Origin: Acinetobacter piscicola
GTDB taxonomy: Bacteria; Pseudomonadota; Gammaproteobacteria; Pseudomonadales; Moraxellaceae
Assembly (NCBI RefSeq): GCF_015218165.1
Contig: NZ_CP048659.1
Location: forward strand, 744,001 to 808,000
DNA: 64,000 bases
Reading direction: 5' to 3'
In this document: piece after piece, positions 59,529 to 64,000 of the stretch
How the letters are laid out: each line of letters begins with the position of its first letter
Position numbering within the stretch: position 1 is the stretch's first letter
The notes under the pieces: generated by a model
Database searches by the model: none
What the model was told of the DNA's origin: nothing
Seen by the model: only the letters and a program-made list of their open reading frames with translations
Program-made: the position numbers and the translations under genes

Positions 59529-60179
59529 ATGTTATTGGCATTAAGTACCTTAGTTTTTATTCATTTTTGTGCTTTAGTGACACCAGGTCCAGATTTTTTT
59601 ATTGTTTCTCAAACTGCGATTAGTCGTTCTCGTACTCAAGCAATGTGTGTGGTATTGGGAATTACAGTTGCGGTAGTGCTGTGGGCATTTTTTGCTTTAA
59701 TAGGCTTAAATTATATTTTTGAAAAATTTGTTTGGTTTAAACAGGTCATGTTGGTATTGGGCGGTATTTATTTATGTTGGTTAGGTTTTCAGTTGTTAAA
59801 ATCTGCATTTTCTAAGCAAAAAATAAATAGTCCAATCGTTGAAGTTGAATTGCCTAAAAGCCATTTTAAATTTTTTATGAAAGGTTTGTTGACGAACTTA
59901 TCTAATCCGAAGGCTGTGATTTACTTTGGTAGTGTTTTTTCTATGTTTCTTGCAAATCCTCAATTAGATCAAATGCATGCTGTTTTGCTAGTGGTTGTTG
60001 GCGTGGAAACATTGATGTGGTTTGTCTTTGTGGCATTGATTTTTTCATTACCCCGTTTTAAAACTGCTTATCAACGTGCAGCAAAATGGATTGATGGTAT
60101 CGCTGGTGGATTATTTACTGCATTTGGATCTTATTTAATTATTAGACCTCTTGCGAAAGTAAAAACTGCCTCAATATAG
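59529..60179 (+). CDS. LysE/RhtB-family amino-acid exporter, C-terminus replaced by IS
   Basis: A 216-residue inner-membrane exporter with about six helices. Family motif LVTPGPDFFIVSQTAISRSR near the N-terminus; later LLTNLSNPKAVIYFGSVFSMF and KWIDGIAGGLFTAFGSYL. The last 11 codons (RPLAKVKTASI) come from the IS5-family element inserted at 60145. Removing the IS and one TA gives an end of I-N-K and a TAA at 61036-61038, a 208-residue protein. Only the final three residues changed, so the exporter may still work. Substrate unknown. Confidence 0.85.
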   Translation: MLLALSTLVFIHFCALVTPGPDFFIVSQTAISRSRTQAMCVVLGITVAVVLWAFFALIGLNYIFEKFVWFKQVMLVLGGIYLCWLGFQLLKSAFSKQKINSPIVEVELPKSHFKFFMKGLLTNLSNPKAVIYFGSVFSMFLANPQLDQMHAVLLVVVGVETLMWFVFVALIFSLPRFKTAYQRAAKWIDGIAGGLFTAFGSYLIIRPLAKVKTASI

Positions 60180-60184
60180 ATTTC

Positions 60185-60583
60185 ATGAAATATCAGAAAT
60201 TAAACCGTTTTTCAGATTCTGAATTCCAGCGCTTGGTTGGCGTACCTCGACCAGTTTTTAGTGAAATGGTCGAAGTTTTAAAAGAAGCAGAATCACTTAA
60301 AAAGAAATCTGGGCGTCCTCATACTTTAGCTATAGAGGATCAATTGTTATTAACACTCAATTACTTACGGAATTACAGCACTCAATTGGAATTGGCTGTA
60401 AATTACCATATCGCTGAAAGTAATGTGAATCGAACTATTAAAAAGGTTGAAGATGCATTAATGAAATCAAGACGTTTTACCTTGCCCAAACGAAGCATTA
60501 CCACAGCAAACGAACAATTTAACTGGGTCATTATTGATGCTACAGAATGTTCAATAGAACGCCCGAAAAAAAAATCAGAGTAA
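60185..60583 (+). CDS. IS5-family transposase, ORF A (copy 2)
   Basis: 132 residues, identical to the copy 1 product: HTH-like N-terminal part and the first catalytic Asp (VIIDATE). Ends after the A9 frameshift site. Confidence 0.9.
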   Translation: MKYQKLNRFSDSEFQRLVGVPRPVFSEMVEVLKEAESLKKKSGRPHTLAIEDQLLLTLNYLRNYSTQLELAVNYHIAESNVNRTIKKVEDALMKSRRFTLPKRSITTANEQFNWVIIDATECSIERPKKKSE

Positions 60584-60626
60584 GTTCTACAGTGGTAAAA
60601 AGAAGAAACATACGTTAAAAGCTCAA

Positions 60627-61007
60627 GTGATCTATCATCCGAAGAGCAAACAAATCATAGGAGTAGATATATCGTCTGGCAGTCAGCATGATATTAAATT
60701 GGCAAGAAAAACAGTTAAGAAATTCAAACATTGTGACTATGTTATAACCGATTTAGGGTACTATGGGTTAGAGCAAGATGGCTTTAAATTATTGATGCCA
60801 ATAAAGAAAAAGAAGAATTTCCCCTTATTTGATGCTGAGAAAAATTACAATAAAATGATTGGAAAAATACGAGTTGTAATCGAACATATTAACAGTCAAT
60901 TGAAAAGATTTAGAATACTAAGTGAACGCTATCGAAATAGACGAAAAAGATTCGGTTTACGCATTAACTTAATCGCTGTACTGGTAAACCGAATGAACTT
61001 GCAATAA
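60627..61007 (+). CDS. IS5-family transposase, ORF B (copy 2)
   Basis: 126 residues, identical to the copy 1 product: second Asp (VITDLGYYG) and catalytic Glu (RVVIEHINSQLK). Probably expressed as a frameshift fusion. Confidence 0.88.
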   Translation: MIYHPKSKQIIGVDISSGSQHDIKLARKTVKKFKHCDYVITDLGYYGLEQDGFKLLMPIKKKKNFPLFDAEKNYNKMIGKIRVVIEHINSQLKRFRILSERYRNRRKRFGLRINLIAVLVNRMNLQ

Positions 61008-61097
61008 CGACTTTCGCAAGAGGTCTATTAATAAGTAATTATCAATAAATAATTATAAATTTTGAGTGAAATGGTTTAAAAGTTGATTCTAGCCATA

Positions 61098-61128
61098 AAA
61101 AAAACCTACAATTGTGCAGGTTTTTTTA
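61098..61128. terminator. Intrinsic terminator between LysE gene and PA4642-family gene
   Basis: AAAACCTACA and TGTGCAGGTTTT-type pairing (AACCT with AGGTT) around a short loop, with A and T runs on both sides. It serves convergent genes. Confidence 0.75.
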
Positions 61129-61141
61129 ATCTTATTCGTGA

Positions 61142-61429
61142 TTATGCAAATTTTGCTAAAACTTCTAAAAAGCCATCTTTTTGACGAGGATATTGTTTGA
61201 TCACGTCATGGATACGTTGACCTTCAGGATTGGTTGCATTGATGTCACGACCATCTGCAATAAATTTATTTAACAGGCGCTCATAGTCAAAAGGACGCAT
61301 GTGTTTAAAAGCATGATAAAGCACATGAAAGTCAGCATTGACACCTGCAGGAGGTAACTGATCTAAATAGGCAAAAACACGCTCGTCCGACCATTCCTCA
61401 TTGAACGTTGCTGGCTGTGAAAGTGCCAT
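61142..61429 (-). CDS. PA4642-family conserved protein
   Basis: A 95-residue soluble protein resembling the small PA4642-type proteins of Pseudomonas and Acinetobacter: EEWSDERVFAYLDQLPPAGVNADFHVLYHAFKHMRPFDYERLL, then GRDINATNPEGQRI. Function unknown. ATG 61429 follows GAGGAGATG, a strong start. It lies downstream of the min operon on the same strand, with the cloverleaf element in between. Confidence 0.75.
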   Translation of the reverse strand: MALSQPATFNEEWSDERVFAYLDQLPPAGVNADFHVLYHAFKHMRPFDYERLLNKFIADGRDINATNPEGQRIHDVIKQYPRQKDGFLEVLAKFA

Positions 61430-61541
61430 AACAGCATCTCCTCAAAATAAAAAATTGACATTCTTCAGTATTATAAAAAGCTTTTGAAAAACTGTTTATA
61501 AGGAATACTGCAAAGGTTTTCTGAATTATGTCTAATAAAAA

Positions 61542-61663
61542 AGGGCAAAATATGAGATTAGATGAGTCAAGCATTGCTTTAGCTCACCTAATGACTTGCA
61601 GCGCTGCTGTAAGTCAACTGAATAGAATCAAATTTCTATACAGCTTGTCTCATATTTTGCCCT
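61542..61663 (-). ncRNA. Cloverleaf-like inverted-repeat element downstream of minE
   Basis: A perfect 16-bp inverted repeat (61542-61557 with 61648-61663) encloses three consecutive stem-loops at 61558-61591, 61593-61615 and 61618-61643, nearly without linkers. On the minus strand the closing stem is followed by TTTTTT, as in an RNA ended by an intrinsic terminator. G-U pairs support folding on that strand for the first arm; the second arm has an A-C mismatch there. It could be an ncRNA, the operon 3' end, or a small palindromic repeat. Not matched to a known family. Confidence 0.5.
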
Positions 61664-61695
61664 GAATCAATTCACTTGACTAATCAATAATGAAA

Positions 61696-61968
61696 TTAAC
61701 GTTCTTCAGGTAAATTGATATTCATTTCTAGCATTTCAATGTTTGCTTCTGAACGTACAGACATTTGAATATGTTGTTCATCTACACCACGGACATAGCG
61801 GTTCACAACTTGCATGATTTCTTTTTTCATTTGATCAATTTTATCTTGACTCAAACGTTTGCCTAAACCTTGTTCAGAGGCAACAATGACTTTCAAACGA
61901 TCTTTAGCAGTTTGCGCACTTGAAGGCTTGTCATCATTACTAAATAATTTACTCCAAAATCCCGCCAT
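61696..61968 (-). CDS. minE: Cell division topological specificity factor MinE
   Basis: A 90-residue partner of MinD that drives pole-to-pole oscillation. N-terminal membrane-targeting MAGFWSKLF, then the anti-MinCD helix with AKDRLKVIVASEQGLGKRLSQD, and the C-terminal dimerisation part ending MEMLEMNINLPEER-like. ATG 61968 follows GGAGCGTAAGA. It starts 2 bases after the minD stop; last gene of minCDE. Confidence 0.95.
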   Translation of the reverse strand: MAGFWSKLFSNDDKPSSAQTAKDRLKVIVASEQGLGKRLSQDKIDQMKKEIMQVVNRYVRGVDEQHIQMSVRSEANIEMLEMNINLPEER

Positions 61969-61970
61969 TC

Positions 61971-62783
61971 TTACGCTCCAAATAATCTCGCTAACCAACC
62001 TTTAGGCTTAACAGTAATATGTCGATATGGACGCTCTTCACCAAGGAAACGAGCAACTAAGTCATCATAAGCTTGTCCTGCACTTGCTTCTGTATACAAA
62101 ATAACAGGTTTACCTTCGTTGGATGCTTGTAGCACGCTTGGACATTCAGGAATTACACCTAAAGTCGGGATACGTAAAATATCTTTTGAAATATCATCAA
62201 TAGTTAACATTTCTTGTTTGTCGGCACGTTCTGGGTTGAAACGTGTGATACATAAATGTTTACGTACTCGTCCTTCGTTGTTTTCGATTTTCTTGGTTTT
62301 GCTGTCTAGCATTCCGATGATACGGTCAGAATCTCGAACTGAAGAAATTTCTGGGTTGGTTACAATAATTGCTTCATCTGCATGGTACATTGCCAAAATA
62401 GCACCACGTTCGATCCCTGCAGGAGAGTCACAGATAATATAATCAAACTCTTGTGAAAGCTCATCCATCACACGTGCAACGCCTTCGTCTGTTAAGGCAT
62501 CTTTGTCGCGGGTTTGTGATGCAGGTAAAATATAAAGATTTTCGATGTCTTTATCACGGATTAAAGCCTGTTGTAAACGGGCTTCATTATTCAAAACATT
62601 CACGAAGTCATAAACGACACGGCGTTCACAACCCATGATCAAGTCTAAGTTTCGTAGACCGACATCAAAATCAATAACAACAGTTTTATGACCACGAAGG
62701 GCTAGTCCTGTTGCAAAAGATGCACTTGTTGTAGTTTTACCTACGCCACCTTTGCCTGATGTAACGACAACAATTTTGGCCAC
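61971..62783 (-). CDS. minD: Septum site-determining ATPase MinD
   Basis: A 270-residue ParA/MinD ATPase that recruits MinC to the membrane. Deviant Walker A is VTSGKGGVGKTTTSA, then DFDVGLRNLDLIMG and DSPAGIERG. The C-terminal amphipathic helix KGWLARLFGA is the membrane anchor. I chose the GTG at 62783 (AKIVVVTSG start, with AGGAG eight bases upstream) over the ATG at 62807, because it gives the usual 270 residues. Confidence 0.95.
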   Translation of the reverse strand: MAKIVVVTSGKGGVGKTTTSASFATGLALRGHKTVVIDFDVGLRNLDLIMGCERRVVYDFVNVLNNEARLQQALIRDKDIENLYILPASQTRDKDALTDEGVARVMDELSQEFDYIICDSPAGIERGAILAMYHADEAIIVTNPEISSVRDSDRIIGMLDSKTKKIENNEGRVRKHLCITRFNPERADKQEMLTIDDISKDILRIPTLGVIPECPSVLQASNEGKPVILYTEASAGQAYDDLVARFLGEERPYRHITVKPKGWLARLFGA

Positions 62784-62852
62784 CGAATCCACTCCTGTTA
62801 TGGTCATTCATCCCCTTTGTGAGGGGAGTTTATTATGGTGTTAATTTATACA

Positions 62853-63584
62853 TTAAAATTGCAGAACTGAAAACTCAAGTTCTTGCTGGTCATTCAAGTA
62901 AATATGCACAGATTTTTTGATGAATTCCGTTGGAATATCATCAGCTACACAATATGTTCCCGCAATAGAAACCAATTCAGCTTCTAAGGAATGACAAAAA
63001 ATTCTTGCAGCGCTATTACCGCCTGCACCTGCAATCACTCTACCACGAACACTGCCATAAATATGTATATTTCCAGAAGCAATCACTTCTGAACCACTAT
63101 TTATTCCAGCATTCAAAATGATGTCACCATGATCTTGTACTAAACATTGTCCAGTCCGCAGAATTTCGTCATGATAAGACGTTATATGGCTAACCGTAGT
63201 GTGTTGTTGTGTAACTTTCGATGGTGCATCTGTATTGTCATGTGCAGGTGAAGCTGTTGTGGGTGCTGCAACCACCTGTTCTTTCGTTGCTTTAATACGT
63301 TGTAAAGGTCGGTCAGAAGGCAGGATTGGAAATTGAATCGCTTGAGCTTGTTCGCTTAAAATGCCATCAATCACGCCCATCGGTTGTAAATCTAGGCTAA
63401 TTAATAGCTGAATTAACGCAATGAGTTCTTGTTCAACAGTACTGTCGAGAACGACCAAAGCCCCTTGATAAGAAGTTTCTGCCATCATAGCGCTAAGTTG
63501 CTGGCGGATAGCATCATGATCATTTGTATCGAAGATTAATCGGGTAAAATTAACCATTCTGCCTGTAATCCGTATATCAGCCAT
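62853..63584 (-). CDS. minC: Septum site-determining protein MinC
   Basis: A 243-residue inhibitor of FtsZ assembly. N-terminal FtsZ-antagonist domain (about 1-110), a linker rich in Thr/Ala/Gln, and the C-terminal beta-helix MinD-binding domain (about 135-235) with [34 protein letters not shown] and [31 protein letters not shown] precedes the ATG. It is first in the minC-minD-minE operon. Confidence 0.94.
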   Translation of the reverse strand: MADIRITGRMVNFTRLIFDTNDHDAIRQQLSAMMAETSYQGALVVLDSTVEQELIALIQLLISLDLQPMGVIDGILSEQAQAIQFPILPSDRPLQRIKATKEQVVAAPTTASPAHDNTDAPSKVTQQHTTVSHITSYHDEILRTGQCLVQDHGDIILNAGINSGSEVIASGNIHIYGSVRGRVIAGAGGNSAARIFCHSLEAELVSIAGTYCVADDIPTEFIKKSVHIYLNDQQELEFSVLQF

Positions 63585-63724
63585 AACTATTCCTTAAAGG
63601 CTCGTCACCTGAAAATGATAAATAAAGTCAAACTTTAAAAACTGCTCAAATGCTAGAACAAATTGAACGATTTCTCTAGCATAGATACAAATATTTGCAT
63701 TGATTTGCTCAATCTTTGAATCAC

Positions 63725-63997
63725 TTAATCATTGGCTTGGTCATATTTTTCGAGTTCAATCTGCCATTGTTTAATTTTCACTTGTTTACGGATCGCCGCT
63801 AAGCTTTCATAGACTGCTGATTCGACCAATTGTTCTAAGGCTTTATTTTCAATGTTTAATTGGCTTAGTTTGTCAGAAATGAGCATATAAATTTGGTTCG
63901 GCTGAGCATGTGAACCAGCAGTTAAAGGAGCAATCAATCCTTGAGTAATGTTTTCACCTAAACGCTGACCAATACTCTGGATTTGATTTTCAATCAT
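63725..63997 (-). CDS. Hypothetical protein, possibly continuing beyond the window
   Basis: A 90-residue frame from a Met at 63997, three bases from the window edge, so the true start may lie outside. It is helical and charged (LSQLNIENKALEQLVESAVYESLAAIRKQVKIKQWQIELEKYDQAND) with a coiled-coil-like end. I do not recognise it. It precedes minC on the same strand. Confidence 0.45.
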   Translation of the reverse strand: MIENQIQSIGQRLGENITQGLIAPLTAGSHAQPNQIYMLISDKLSQLNIENKALEQLVESAVYESLAAIRKQVKIKQWQIELEKYDQAND

Positions 63998-64000
63998 GCC

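Larger units (their letters stand above)
60145..61025 (+). mobile_element. IS5-family insertion sequence, copy 2
   Basis: The same 881-bp element as at 9038-9918, in the same orientation, with the same terminal repeats and the TA duplication at 60143-60144 and 61026-61027. Both encoded ORFs are identical to copy 1. It is inserted in the last codons of the LysE-type gene. Confidence 0.93.

Overview
The window is AT-rich gammaproteobacterial chromosome, almost certainly from the genus Acinetobacter. The OmpA/Omp38-type protein, the gene content (HemJ, OprB, EcsC-family protein next to the rpsL operon, minCDE) and the two-ORF IS5-family element all point there. I cannot settle the species. Most of the window is core housekeeping sequence. 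The accessory signal comes from three insertion sequences and the genes they damage.

Layout. 1-7.4 kb: trpF-trpB, a CPBP membrane protease, a DUF1543 protein, a siroheme nitrite/sulfite reductase with its DUF934 partner, meso-diaminopimelate dehydrogenase and an SMR-family protein. 7.6-12.4 kb: thiolase, a fimT-like pseudopilin gene cut by an IS5-family element, ompA, and a C39-like peptidase. 12.5-18.3 kb (minus strand): a 45-residue ORF, rtcB with a structured leader, lysP, rsmC and an NCS2 purine permease. 18.4-22.9 kb: typA, mscL, a lipoprotein, ppiC and mutM. 23.3-29.6 kb: an OprB porin followed by a PqqU/YncD-type TonB receptor, an Old Yellow Enzyme, an AEC transporter and hemJ. 29.7-30.9 kb: fabB.

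31-43 kb (minus strand) is a five-gene cluster: MoxR AAA+ ATPase, DUF5682, VWA, SWIM zinc finger and DUF4132. It matches the E. coli yehL-yehM-yehP-yehQ plus yehI set. Its function is not established. In this genome the DUF5682 gene is split by an IS630-family element. 43-49.5 kb: an EcsC-family gene and the str operon (rpsL-rpsG-fusA-tuf), in which every gene is preceded by a hairpin. 49.8-61.4 kb: a metal-dependent hydrolase, rimI, the N-degron transferase pair bpt and aat, a methyltransferase, trxB, ftsK, a LysE-type exporter whose last codons are replaced by a second IS5-family copy, and a PA4642-family protein. 61.5-64 kb: a cloverleaf-like inverted-repeat element, minE-minD-minC, and an edge ORF.

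The most interesting signals are these. (1) The disrupted MoxR/VWA/SWIM/DUF4132 cluster. (2) A probable attenuator leader upstream of rtcB, with a promoter, a 9-codon uORF, a strong stem and an intrinsic terminator. (3) A 122-bp cloverleaf-like element after minE. (4) A possible H-type pseudoknot just before rpsG. (5) The glucose-porin plus PQQ-receptor pair. All three insertions can be reversed on paper: removing the element and one TA restores each reading frame exactly, which also fixes the element ends.
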